Assembly: GCA_001797815.1 (NCBI GenBank) | Contig: MGQK01000047.1 | Coordinates: forward strand, 1-14,735 | From: Deltaproteobacteria bacterium RBG_13_61_14 | GTDB taxonomy: Bacteria > RBG-13-61-14 | DNA length: 14,735 nucleotides | Direction of reading: 5' to 3' | Part shown: one piece after another, positions 7,054 to 13,506 of the stretch | Layout: each line of letters starts with the position of its first letter | Position numbering within the stretch: the stretch's first letter is position 1 | Made by a program: the position numbers and the translations under genes | Notes under the pieces: model-generated | Databases searched by the model: none | Seen by the model: the letters and a program-made list of their open reading frames with translations, nothing else | Told to the model about the DNA's origin: nothing

Positions 7054-7980
7054 TTAGAGGCCGAGGAGGTAGTCTTCCACCGCCTTGAGGGCGTTGCAGC
7101 CGTCGCCCACCGCGGAGGCGATCTGGCGGGTGGGTTTCTTGCGCACGTCGCCGGCGGCGAAGATGCCGGGGACCGAGGTCTTGCAATCTTCGCCGGCCTG
7201 GATATAGCCTTCCGGGGTCATCTCCACCAGGTGCCGGATAAAGCCGGTGATGGGCTTGCCCCCCACGTAGATGAACACCCCCTCCACCGGCAGCGAGCGC
7301 TTCTGGCCGGTGGGCTTGTGCAAGAGCTTGACCGCCTTGACCTGGTCCTCCCCCTCCACCTCCTGGGCCAGGGTGTCCCAGATCAAGGAGATGTTCTTGG
7401 CCTGCTGGGCCGCGTCCTGCAAGACCTGGATGGCGCGGAGCTGGTCGCGGCGGTGGATGAGGTGGACGTGCTTGGCGAGCTTGGAGAGGAGCAGCGCCTC
7501 CTGCACCGCGCTGTCGCCGCCGCCGATGACCGCCACCTCGGCGCCGCGGAAAAAGGCGCCGTCGCAGGCGGCGCAGTAACTCACGCCCCGGCCGTAAAAC
7601 TTGTCCTCGCCGGGGATGCCGAGCCTGTTCGGCTGGCAGCCTGATGCCACGACCAGGGCCCGGCTTGTGACCGTCTTGCCGCCGGCGAGTTTGACCAGCT
7701 TGAGGTTGCCTTCAAGCTCGACGCGGGTGACCTCGTCCTGAAGGAACTCGGCGCCCAGGGACTTGGCTTGCTCTTCCATGCGCTGGGAAAGCTCGGGGCC
7801 GAGGATGCCGCCGGGGAAGCCGGGGTAGTTTTCGATTTTGTCGGTGAGGAACACGGCGCCGCCGGCCACGGCTTTCTCGATGACCAGGCAGGTGAGGCCG
7901 GCGCGCATGGCGTAGATGGCGGCGGTGAGTCCGGCCGGACCGCCGCCCAGGATGACCAGGGGGTATGGCTCTTGCTCCAT
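7054..7980 (-). CDS. trxB: Thioredoxin reductase (NADPH)
   Basis: Cytoplasmic FAD enzyme that uses NADPH to reduce thioredoxin. The 308-residue length is typical of the low-molecular-weight bacterial class. It has FAD site GGGPAG (12-17), redox-active pair C136-A-A-C139 followed by D140, a second Rossmann motif GGGDSA (153-158), and HRRDQLR (176-182), the HRRxxxR signature that contacts the NADPH 2'-phosphate. The C-terminal FAD motif is GIFAAGDVR. All key residues are present. The ATG at 7980 is preceded by AAGGGTAAAGG. The upstream zinc-ribbon gene ends 3 bp before the start, so trxB is the last gene of a three-gene minus-strand operon. No thioredoxin gene is present in the window. Confidence 0.96.
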   Translation of the reverse strand: MEQEPYPLVILGGGPAGLTAAIYAMRAGLTCLVIEKAVAGGAVFLTDKIENYPGFPGGILGPELSQRMEEQAKSLGAEFLQDEVTRVELEGNLKLVKLAGGKTVTSRALVVASGCQPNRLGIPGEDKFYGRGVSYCAACDGAFFRGAEVAVIGGGDSAVQEALLLSKLAKHVHLIHRRDQLRAIQVLQDAAQQAKNISLIWDTLAQEVEGEDQVKAVKLLHKPTGQKRSLPVEGVFIYVGGKPITGFIRHLVEMTPEGYIQAGEDCKTSVPGIFAAGDVRKKPTRQIASAVGDGCNALKAVEDYLLGL

Positions 7981-7983
7981 CCT

Positions 7984-8604
7984 TTACCCTTCGCGGGGAA
8001 TCCGGTAACCGCAGCCGCGGCAGTGCCAGAAGCTCGCGCCGCGGCGGCGGTAGAAGACGCCGAGCCCGACGCCCGCGGGTCCGAGCAGATACAAAGGCCA
8101 GGCCCAGCGGCCGAGCCCGAGCACGACCACGCCGGCGAGGATGAGGGCAATAGGCCCGCCGGCGCCGTAGCTTCCGGCCCGCTCAATGTGCATGGCGCCG
8201 GAGCATTGGATGCAGGTGAGGGTCTTGGGCCCGCTCCGCGCCGCTTGCATCCGACCGACCAGACCGGCGAAGGGGTTGCGGATTTGCCGGAGGGCGGTTG
8301 CGCGCTTGCTCAGCGCGGAGGGGGCGGCGGCTTCTTTGTGCCGGACCGGCGCCGCGGCCGGAGCCGGAGTCGGCATGGACATGAGCGGAGCGACCAGGGT
8401 TCGCGAGGGAGCGCGGCGGGGAATTTGCACCCTGGCGAGCAGGGGCCGGACCAGGCTGAAGAGTTGTTGCCAGGCGGGCTGGGCCGCGGCCGCGCTCGCG
8501 GCCGTCTCCTGGGGCCGGGGCTGGCCGGTGCGAAGATCCACCTGGCACCGGCGACAGAACTGGTCCGAGTCGGTATGGACCAGGCCGCATTGGGGACAGC
8601 GCAT
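7984..8604 (-). CDS. Membrane protein with N-terminal zinc ribbon and a second, membrane-interrupted CxxC pair
   Basis: A 206-residue protein of unknown function. The N-terminus is a compact zinc ribbon (C3/C6 and C17/C20: CPQCG ... CRRC). A low-complexity Ala/Pro/Arg linker spans about 35-125. A third CxxC (C131-C134, CIQC) is followed by two hydrophobic segments (about 149-165 and 168-185) and then the fourth CxxC (C195-C198, CRGCGYRIP). The last two pairs would come together on the cytoplasmic side as one ribbon around a membrane hairpin. I chose the ATG at 8604 with GAGG upstream; a TTG at 8610 would add two residues. It sits between the cytochrome-like gene (12 bp away) and trxB (3 bp away). 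The family is unrecognised; a structural or redox-sensing role is possible but not shown. Confidence 0.8.
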   Translation of the reverse strand: MRCPQCGLVHTDSDQFCRRCQVDLRTGQPRPQETAASAAAAQPAWQQLFSLVRPLLARVQIPRRAPSRTLVAPLMSMPTPAPAAAPVRHKEAAAPSALSKRATALRQIRNPFAGLVGRMQAARSGPKTLTCIQCSGAMHIERAGSYGAGGPIALILAGVVVLGLGRWAWPLYLLGPAGVGLGVFYRRRGASFWHCRGCGYRIPREG

Positions 8605-8616
8605 CCGCAAAGCCTC

Positions 8617-9198
8617 TTATTGATCCAGCTTGGGCGGCGGCTCCGGGGTTGGCGCGGGAGGCGGGGCCGAGGTAGCGCCGGGTTGAGCCATGGGGGCCGG
8701 AGGCTGGGGCTGGGCGGCGCTAACCGGCGCCGCGGGCTGGGGTTTGATCCCGTAGTTCCCATTGAGATAGCGGAGCACGGGCGCGGCGTCGGAGCTGAAG
8801 ATGCGGCCCAGCATCAAGTGCTTTTTCAGGACGATCTCCTTCCACTGGGCCTCGGTCCGGCGCTTGAGGATTTTTTCCTTGGGGTGGCACTTGAGGCAGG
8901 AGGACTCGAAGACCAACTGGTCCTTGCGCCGCTCCACGTAGGTGCCGGGGGCGTCGCCTCCGGCTCCTTCTTCACCGGGGCCAGCCGCGTCGGACCCGGC
9001 TTCTGGAGGGGGCGCCGCTCCCTCACCGGCCGGGACCGGAACGTTGGTGCCGGGAATGGTGGGCACGGTCCCAGGACCGTAACTCGGCGTGCTGGGCTCG
9101 GCTGCGGCTCCGCCGCCGGCCTCCTGAGCCAAGGCATAGGCGAACACCAGCAGTCCGATCACCATGCTTACCAGCAACCATTTTTTAAACAGGTTCAT
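8617..9198 (-). CDS. Exported monohaem cytochrome c-like protein with Pro/Ala-rich flanks
   Basis: A 193-residue protein with a Sec-type signal (KK, then a hydrophobic run, likely cut after YALA at about 24; it may instead stay as a membrane anchor). A Gly/Pro/Ala-rich spacer runs to about 90. A compact domain (about 92-150) has one haem-binding motif CLKCH (101-105) and candidate distal ligand M129 in KHLMLGRI. A Pro/Ala/Gln-rich tail runs from 152 to the end. This is the layout of a small class I-like c-type cytochrome domain tethered in the periplasm. The GGGAGG ribosome site lies 5 bp before the ATG. It is the first gene of the operon with the zinc-ribbon protein and trxB. Redox partners are not identifiable from sequence. 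Confidence 0.82.
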   Translation of the reverse strand: MNLFKKWLLVSMVIGLLVFAYALAQEAGGGAAAEPSTPSYGPGTVPTIPGTNVPVPAGEGAAPPPEAGSDAAGPGEEGAGGDAPGTYVERRKDQLVFESSCLKCHPKEKILKRRTEAQWKEIVLKKHLMLGRIFSSDAAPVLRYLNGNYGIKPQPAAPVSAAQPQPPAPMAQPGATSAPPPAPTPEPPPKLDQ

Positions 9199-9343
9199 GT
9201 CAACCTCCCGGCGGGCTTTTTCTGGCCCGCAATCTTGAAAGGTCCTTAAGGAATCCGCCCCCTCGTCCGGTTGGCACCATGCCCCCGAGTCACGCGGATG
9301 GCCCTACCCTTCGCGGACGATACCATCCCGGGATTACTTTTTT

Positions 9344-9372
9344 ATTATAGTCAAATTTCACTTAAAAATCCA
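9344..9372 (-). promoter_or_regulatory. Possible promoter for the cytochrome - zinc-ribbon - trxB operon
   Basis: A perfect -10 TATAAT is present on the minus strand (9349-9344), but the -35 at 17 bp (TGGATT, 9372-9367) matches only half the consensus. The implied leader is about 140 nt. It lies in an AT-rich patch of an otherwise GC-rich gap, which makes a regulatory role plausible. Confidence 0.35.
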
Positions 9373-9489
9373 TTGCCCTATTCTCTGGATCCAAGAGATG
9401 AGCGAGCTGACTTTGACCGATTGCGATCTAAGCTTCGCGGGAAAGCCGCGGCCGCGGCAAAAAAAATCCTGAGGCAGGGGGTCGCCCCC

Positions 9490-9518
9490 TTGACAAGGAG
9501 GCAGGGGATGGTTATGTT
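9490..9518 (+). promoter_or_regulatory. Sigma-70-type promoter for the Hsp20 gene
   Basis: TTGACA at 9490-9495, a 17-bp spacer and TATGTT at 9513-9518 give a near-consensus housekeeping promoter and a transcription start near 9525, leaving a leader of about 75 nt. No CIRCE element and no clear sigma-32 promoter is visible. The rest of the 9199-9599 gap shows only a GC-rich palindromic patch (CCGCGGCCGCGG near 9448-9459) and no gene. Confidence 0.7.
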
Positions 9519-9599
9519 CATAGCAACGACATTTGAACATATAAGCAACTGTTGGAAAAACTTTTAACCGATCTTTAGCCTTTGAAGGAGGTAACGACC

Positions 9600-10046
9600 A
9601 TGAACCTGAACCTTTACAACCCGTTTGGCAGCCTGCTCAGCCGCTCCTGGTGGGACGACATCCTCAGCCCCACCTGGGTGGTGCCCGAGTCCGGCGTGGA
9701 TGAATACCACGAGCATACCTTCCATCCCCCGGTGGACATCTTTGAGAAAGACGGCACGCTCAACCTGGTGGTGGAGATCCCGGGGGTGCGCAAAGAGGAC
9801 GTGACCCTGGAAGTGCGGGACGGCATTCTCTACCTGACCGGCAGCCGCCGCCTCGCGGAGGGGAGTAATGGCGAGAGCATCCGCCGGCTCGAGCGGGTTT
9901 ACGGCAGTTTCCACCGCCATTTTCACCTGCCGGAAGGCGTCAAGGAAGACGACATCAAGGCCGAGTATCGTGACGGCCTGCTCTTCCTTTTCATGCCGGC
10001 CGGGCCGAGTAGTGGCGGACGCAAGATTCCGATTCTTACCTCGTAA
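9600..10046 (+). CDS. Small heat shock protein, Hsp20/alpha-crystallin family
   Basis: An ATP-independent holdase chaperone that binds unfolding proteins as a large oligomer in the cytoplasm. The 148 residues comprise a short N-terminal arm (NPFGSLLSRSWWDDIL), an alpha-crystallin domain from about 40 to 135 (start PPVDIFEKDG, then LVVEIPGVRKEDV, and GSFHRHFHLPEGV), and a C-terminal I-x-I-type motif (KIPIL) used for oligomer contacts. I chose the ATG at 9600 because the near-perfect AAGGAGGT lies 7 bp upstream; a TTG at 9582 would lie in front of that site. The gene is monocistronic, with its own promoter and terminator, between two minus-strand operons. Confidence 0.95.
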   Translation: MNLNLYNPFGSLLSRSWWDDILSPTWVVPESGVDEYHEHTFHPPVDIFEKDGTLNLVVEIPGVRKEDVTLEVRDGILYLTGSRRLAEGSNGESIRRLERVYGSFHRHFHLPEGVKEDDIKAEYRDGLLFLFMPAGPSSGGRKIPILTS

Positions 10047-10107
10047 GCGGTCTGTGGCAAAAGCTCACGCGAAGCAGCCCTAACCCTTCCCTCTTTCTCC
10101 TTTCTCC

Positions 10108-10136
10108 AGCGGGAGGCAACCCCTCCCGCTTTTTTT
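10108..10136 (+). terminator. Rho-independent terminator after the Hsp20 gene
   Basis: A perfect 9-bp stem AGCGGGAGG (10108-10116) / CCTCCCGCT (10122-10130) with a 5-nt loop is followed directly by a T run to 10136. It works for plus-strand transcription. No T run is present on the other strand, and the stop codon of the convergent minus-strand gene overlaps the T run. Confidence 0.92.
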
Positions 10137-10455
10137 ATGCCCGGATCCCGCCGATCACAGCGCCGAGCAGGAGCAGGCCGGAGTGCATCAGGGCGAAGAC
10201 AAAGCCGCCGAGCCCGGCGAAGAAGCCGAGGAGAGGGATGCCGGTAAGGGAGGACGCCAGGAAGAAGAGGATCACCCCCAGGAGGATCCCGGGCAGAAGC
10301 ACCGCCAGGATGGCCGGGCCTATCCCGCCGGCTTTTTTGCCTCCCACTACGCCGGCGATCAGGGGTCCCGCCACCGGCAGCCAGAACAGCAGGGCCGAGA
10401 GGACGACCATCCAGATCATGGCCCAGAGGACGCTGCCTTGTTTTGGCTTGCTCAT
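10135..10455 (-). CDS. Small hydrophobic membrane protein, unknown function
   Basis: A 106-residue protein with a short basic N-terminus (MSKPKQGS) and about three hydrophobic segments rich in Gly, Leu and Ala (about 10-38, 44-70 and 76-104). A GGKKAGG loop comes after the first. There are no catalytic motifs. The start is well supported by AGAAGGAGGT immediately before the ATG. It follows the Cys-containing hypothetical by 55 bp on the same strand, so it may belong to the iron-sulfur operon, or may have its own promoter that I could not find. It resembles the many small uncharacterised membrane proteins with Gly-rich helices. I do not recognise a named family. Confidence 0.72.
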   Translation of the reverse strand: MSKPKQGSVLWAMIWMVVLSALLFWLPVAGPLIAGVVGGKKAGGIGPAILAVLLPGILLGVILFFLASSLTGIPLLGFFAGLGGFVFALMHSGLLLLGAVIGGIRA

Positions 10456-10510
10456 ATTTTACCTCCTTCTGGATTCGACCACCCCGCGACCGAAGGGGCC
10501 GGGGAAAAGG

Positions 10511-11140
10511 TCAGCGGTTCAGGAACTGGAACTCGCAGAGCCCGTCCGGGTCCATCCGCTTGGTATGGGAGATGGCGCAGCCGATCTGGGCCTTGCGCAT
10601 GGCCTGGCCGAAGCGGGCGAAGCAAATGGCCCCGCAGGGCGTGCCGCGCAAGTCGAGCCCCGCGGCTTTCAGTTTTTCGAAGATGGCACAGGAGTATTCC
10701 TGGAAAACGAGCCGATGGGTGGTGGACTGGAGGATATTCCATTTGTCCTGGGGCCGGAGCGAGAGCAGGCTCAGCTCCAGGTAGCGGCTGAATACGTGGG
10801 GGAAGCGGAGTCCAGTCTGCCCGGCCACGATTTCCACCATCTCGCCGGTGCGGTCCTTGAACTCGCCGTCGCCGGCGGCCATCACCGCCTGCATCCAGCG
10901 GGTGCCGAACTCATCGAAGACCTTGCGGCCGGCGTCCGGGTTCCGGCCTTGCAGGTCGGCCGCGAGCCGGTCGAGGTCGAGCTGGGCCTGGACTGCGGCG
11001 ATCATCCCCGGCGGCAGGTCGAACTCCCGCGCCACTCCTTCTTCCAGCTTCAGGCGCCGGCCGGGCTTGACCTCATCGGTCGGCACCTTCCAGTCGCCCA
11101 GCCGCTTCTTATTCTTCTTGAACTTGCGGACAATTTCCAT
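10511..11140 (-). CDS. Conserved-looking hypothetical protein with C-terminal Cys/His cluster
   Basis: A 209-residue soluble protein. The N-terminal part is charged and helical. The C-terminal 60 residues carry C151, C169, C173, C188, H192 and C202 (in EYSCAIF, TPCGAICF, IGCAISH, LCEFQF), a pattern that could bind a metal or cluster. The tail is somewhat reminiscent of the L-2-amino-thiazoline-4-carboxylic acid hydrolase-like fold, but I cannot confirm this and give no enzyme function. I chose the ATG at 11140, preceded by GGAGAGGAAGAG. An in-frame ATG at 11185 overlaps the ferredoxin stop but would require reading through the 11161-11180 palindrome. It is the third gene after two iron-sulfur proteins on the same strand, so a joint redox role is inferred. 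Confidence 0.75.
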   Translation of the reverse strand: MEIVRKFKKNKKRLGDWKVPTDEVKPGRRLKLEEGVAREFDLPPGMIAAVQAQLDLDRLAADLQGRNPDAGRKVFDEFGTRWMQAVMAAGDGEFKDRTGEMVEIVAGQTGLRFPHVFSRYLELSLLSLRPQDKWNILQSTTHRLVFQEYSCAIFEKLKAAGLDLRGTPCGAICFARFGQAMRKAQIGCAISHTKRMDPDGLCEFQFLNR

Positions 11141-11160
11141 CTCTTCCTCTCCTCGAGGGG

Positions 11161-11180
11161 GACAGACATTCTTGTCTGTC
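11161..11180. repeat. Perfect 8-bp-stem palindrome between ferredoxin and hypothetical gene
   Basis: GACAGACA (11161-11168), loop TTCT, TGTCTGTC (11173-11180): a fully complementary inverted repeat with a 4-nt loop. It sits in the 45 bp between the ferredoxin stop and the next ATG, just upstream of that gene's ribosome site, so in mRNA it would form a stable hairpin there. I recall near-identical palindromes as dispersed intergenic repeats, which often appear in spurious translations as TDILVC. Confidence 0.8.
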
Positions 11181-11185
11181 AACAT

Positions 11186-11422
11186 TCAAAAAGTCACACT
11201 GATCGCCTGCTTCGGACACCCTTGCACGCACACGTTGCAGCCGTCGCAGCGGTCGTAATAGCGGCCGTAAACCCGGAACTCTTCCAGGGGCGTCTCCCGG
11301 AACTTGTAAACCCTGGTCTCGCCCACGATAAAGACACTGTAAGGGCAATGGTTCATGCAGAAGGTGCAGGAGAGCGGGTCCGTGCACTTGCCATAGTCCA
11401 CCGTGATTTTCGGCACCGCCAT
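11186..11422 (-). CDS. Two-cluster 4Fe-4S ferredoxin
   Basis: A 78-residue electron-transfer protein with eight cysteines in two groups. C13, C19, C22 and C26 have an enlarged first spacing (CTDPLSCTFCMNHCP). C59, C62, C65 and C69 form the canonical CxxCxxCxxxCP motif (CDGCNVCVQGCP). Two [4Fe-4S] clusters are expected, separated by an unusually long 32-residue linker. I chose the ATG at 11422 with GAGAGG upstream; a GTG at 11461 would add 13 Pro/Arg-rich residues. It lies 57 bp downstream of the larger iron-sulfur gene, on the same strand and probably in the same mRNA. Its partner enzyme is not identifiable here. Confidence 0.9.
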   Translation of the reverse strand: MAVPKITVDYGKCTDPLSCTFCMNHCPYSVFIVGETRVYKFRETPLEEFRVYGRYYDRCDGCNVCVQGCPKQAISVTF

Positions 11423-11479
11423 CTTTGTTTCCTCTCTTGGTCGGGGCGCGGGCGAGGGCACCCGCGCATTCTCCGCGCA

Positions 11480-12313
11480 CTACCACATATCCTTCAACCG
11501 CGGGTTCAAGTTCCGGTCAGAGAGCGTGATCGCGTCCGCCGCGCACACCGACCGGCACAGCCCGCAGCCGAAGCAGGCCAGCGGGTCCACCAAGGCCTTC
11601 TGGGTGTTGACGTTCATGCCCATGGCCCGGAAGTGGCAGCGCGCGATGCACTTCTCGCAGCCGGTGCATCTCTCCCAATTCACCTTGGCGAACCACTCGC
11701 CCTTGACCAAAAACTTGAATTCGTAGTCCAGGCGGTTGCGGATGGCCACGCACCCGGGGTAATCGCACTGGCACAGCCCGCCGATATAGGGGGTCCCGAA
11801 AGCGTCCAGGGTGTGGACCAGGCCCATCTGGTCGGTCAGCATCACCCATTCCTTGGCCTCGGCCGCGCTCAGGAACTCCACCCCGCCCCGATAAGTCTCG
11901 GGCCAGCGCTCCCACTTATACATGCCCGGGCCGATGCCCAGGCAGGTGAAGTTCCTGGCATCGGCCAGGCCCCACTGCACCCGCCGGCAGGCGCAGGTCA
12001 TCTTGGCGATGGGGTAGGCCAGGTCCAGGATCTCTAGCGTCTCTTCCAGGGTCACCACCTGGCCGAAGTGCATGGCATAGGCAAACTTGACCGCGTCCTC
12101 CTTGAGCTTGGCCTCGGCCGCCGCGTCGCCCCGGACCCGCGCCGCGATGATCGCGTTGATCACGCCCCCGCCCATGCCCGCGGCCTGCGGGTCCGCCTCC
12201 TTGCCCTTGACCTCGGTCTCGAGCTTGCGCACCTTGTAAAGCCGGCGCGCGTAGTTTTTCGGGTTCAAATACCATTTGCCCCCGTCGCCGTATTGTTCAC
12301 AAAACTGGCACAT
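11480..12313 (-). CDS. Multi-cysteine iron-sulfur protein with C-terminal double 4Fe-4S domain
   Basis: A 277-residue soluble protein with 16 cysteines. The C-terminal domain has two ferredoxin-like motifs, C216/219/222/226 (CTGCEKCIARCHF) and C247/250/253/257 (CFGCGLCRSVCAAD). The Pro after the fourth Cys is replaced by His and Ala. Further cysteines, C2/C5 (MCQFCEQYG), C107/C109 (TCACRR), C124 and C181/C183/C188 (CQCDYPGC), could ligate one or two more clusters or another metal. No signal peptide is seen, so it should be cytoplasmic. The GGAGG ribosome site lies 5 bp before the ATG. The mini-TPR gene is 17 bp upstream and the ferredoxin 57 bp downstream. Similar proteins are usually annotated only as 4Fe-4S binding; the substrate or partner is unknown. 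Confidence 0.88.
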   Translation of the reverse strand: MCQFCEQYGDGGKWYLNPKNYARRLYKVRKLETEVKGKEADPQAAGMGGGVINAIIAARVRGDAAAEAKLKEDAVKFAYAMHFGQVVTLEETLEILDLAYPIAKMTCACRRVQWGLADARNFTCLGIGPGMYKWERWPETYRGGVEFLSAAEAKEWVMLTDQMGLVHTLDAFGTPYIGGLCQCDYPGCVAIRNRLDYEFKFLVKGEWFAKVNWERCTGCEKCIARCHFRAMGMNVNTQKALVDPLACFGCGLCRSVCAADAITLSDRNLNPRLKDMW

Positions 12314-12330
12314 GGATCCTCCGTGAGGGT

Positions 12331-12522
12331 TTAGTTTTTCAGTTGTGCCTCGAGGCGTGCGAGTAATTTCCGGGCCAGATCAAAATCCGGGTCGAGTTCA
12401 AGGGCGCGTTCCAGGTGGCCTTTGGCGGCGAGGAGTTTGTCCTGCGCAAACAACTCCCGACCGCGCGAATAATGTTCCTCGGCCAGCTCCTCCTCTGCTG
12501 CCTGACCATGGCCGTGGTGCAT
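12331..12522 (-). CDS. Mini-TPR protein, first gene of the iron-sulfur operon
   Basis: A 63-residue protein. It begins with a His-rich MHHGHGQ, then a single tetratricopeptide-like helix pair: AEEHYSRGRELFAQDKLLAA and then GHLERALELDPDFDLARKLL, with the typical Y, G, A, A, L and P positions. TPR units mediate protein-protein contacts; a single unit probably dimerises or docks on the Fe-S protein encoded 17 bp downstream. The ATG at 12522 has no Shine-Dalgarno sequence and coincides with the predicted transcription start (see promoter at 12529-12557), so it may be translated leaderlessly. A TTG at 12570 would extend the frame by 16 residues, but that stretch is occupied by the promoter. Confidence 0.72.
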   Translation of the reverse strand: MHHGHGQAAEEELAEEHYSRGRELFAQDKLLAAKGHLERALELDPDFDLARKLLARLEAQLKN

Positions 12523-12528
12523 AAATCC

Positions 12529-12557
12529 ATTATCCGGGGAAGGTTGCAGAGTGTCAA
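12529..12557 (-). promoter_or_regulatory. Consensus promoter for the TPR - iron-sulfur operon
   Basis: On the minus strand TTGACA (12557-12552), a 17-bp spacer and GATAAT (12534-12529) give 11 of 12 consensus bases with optimal spacing. The normal start, seven bases after the -10, is position 12522, which is the A of the TPR ATG. This is also where I would expect the operon promoter, given the divergent gene at 12784. Confidence 0.8.
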
Positions 12558-12717
12558 GCTTCCCCGCCAAAGGGATTAGAGCTTAAGGCAGCGGTTTTTT
12601 TCCGAAACCGAGTCCAAAATTTATCTTGGCGGTTGTTTTTTTGCACCACTACCCTGCTCCAGCTCATCTCAAGAATAGAGAGAGTCGCGGTCTCTACCGA
12701 GAGCGGAGCCGAAAGTA

Positions 12718-12745
12718 TTGTCTTTTTAAGAGAATCCGCTATACT
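12718..12745 (+). promoter_or_regulatory. Promoter for the exported-protein gene (and probably ispE)
   Basis: TTGTCT (12718-12723), a 16-bp spacer and TATACT (12740-12745) form a good sigma-70 promoter in the 261-bp divergent gap, with a start near 12752 and a leader of about 32 nt. The Shine-Dalgarno-like AGGAAGG (12761-12767) is 16 bp from the ATG, further than usual. Confidence 0.65.
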
Positions 12746-12783
12746 GAGGCCATTTTCCCGAGGAAGGTAACCGGATTAAGCGA

Positions 12784-13497
12784 ATGAGCAAAATAAAAAC
12801 CCTCCATGCCGTGCTGGCCTTGGGCTTGTGGGCCAGTGTTTTCCCCGGCCTCTTGGGACTGGGCCCGCAAGCCCTGGCGATTATTATTTACCCGCAAGCC
12901 TACTCCACTACCTCCGTGCCGGAAGTGATCACTCCGGTCAGCCTGTATTCCAACGTGCGCATGAAGAGCGTGGCCGCGCTTTACCGGCTGAACCAGGAAC
13001 ACGTGGTCAAGGCCGCGGAACAGTTTCCCCCGGACAGCTTCCGCCTGCTCACCACGGCCGAGTCCTCGGTCGGCGGCGTGGGCTTCTGGATGAACCCGGC
13101 CCAGTTCGGCAACCCGGACCGCTACCTGGGCGTCTTTGCCAAGGTCGTGGTCCCCGGCAATACCCCTTTCCGCAACGACCAGCCGGGACGGGTGGCCGCG
13201 GTCATGGACCGCTACGGCAAGCCGGCGCTGGAAGCGTTAGCCAAGGAGCTTTCCATGATCCCGGATCCGGGCATTAAGGGCGGAGCCCTCATTTTCGTCT
13301 TCAGCCGCGAGCCGCTTTCGAGCCCGAGCTTTTTCGATAACGCCGAGGCCATGGTGCTCTATATCCCCAAGCCGGACCTCATCACCTTTTCGCAATACCG
13401 GCTGACTTTGCAGGCGCTGTTTAACCAGTCCGACCTTTTCATGTTCGAGGGCGCGGACCAGATGCAGACTCTCACCCGGCTTTTTATCCAGCTTTGA
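12784..13497 (+). CDS. Exported protein of unknown function upstream of ispE
   Basis: A 237-residue protein with a basic start (MSKIKTLH), a hydrophobic core (about 8-33) and a likely signal cleavage near QALA (about 33), so it is secreted to or anchored facing the periplasm. The mature part is a mixed alpha/beta domain of about 200 residues without cysteines in the mature part and without motifs I recognise. Conserved-looking stretches are VGGVGFWMNPAQFGNPDRYLG, read here as aromatic/Gly-rich, and FEGADQMQTLTRLF at the end. The spacing between the ribosome site and the ATG is loose, but no better in-frame start exists between 12761 and 12784. It is followed by ispE after 75 bp. No function is assigned. 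Confidence 0.78.
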   Translation: MSKIKTLHAVLALGLWASVFPGLLGLGPQALAIIIYPQAYSTTSVPEVITPVSLYSNVRMKSVAALYRLNQEHVVKAAEQFPPDSFRLLTTAESSVGGVGFWMNPAQFGNPDRYLGVFAKVVVPGNTPFRNDQPGRVAAVMDRYGKPALEALAKELSMIPDPGIKGGALIFVFSREPLSSPSFFDNAEAMVLYIPKPDLITFSQYRLTLQALFNQSDLFMFEGADQMQTLTRLFIQL

Positions 13498-13506
13498 AGG
13501 AAGTGC

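Noticed and set aside
7768-9249. 493-codon plus-strand frame
   Set aside because: It lies antisense to trxB, the zinc-ribbon gene and the cytochrome gene, which have strong motifs; it is rich in Gly/Ala/Arg/His and Glu with no domain, typical of a high-GC shadow frame.
9271-9567. 98-codon plus-strand frame upstream of the Hsp20 gene
   Set aside because: It overlaps the Hsp20 promoter and leader, has no ribosome site and a composition unlike a protein.
10238-12037. 599-codon plus-strand frame
   Set aside because: Antisense to the iron-sulfur operon; the real genes have cysteine motifs and ribosome sites. The frame's TDILVC stretch comes from the palindrome at 11161-11180.
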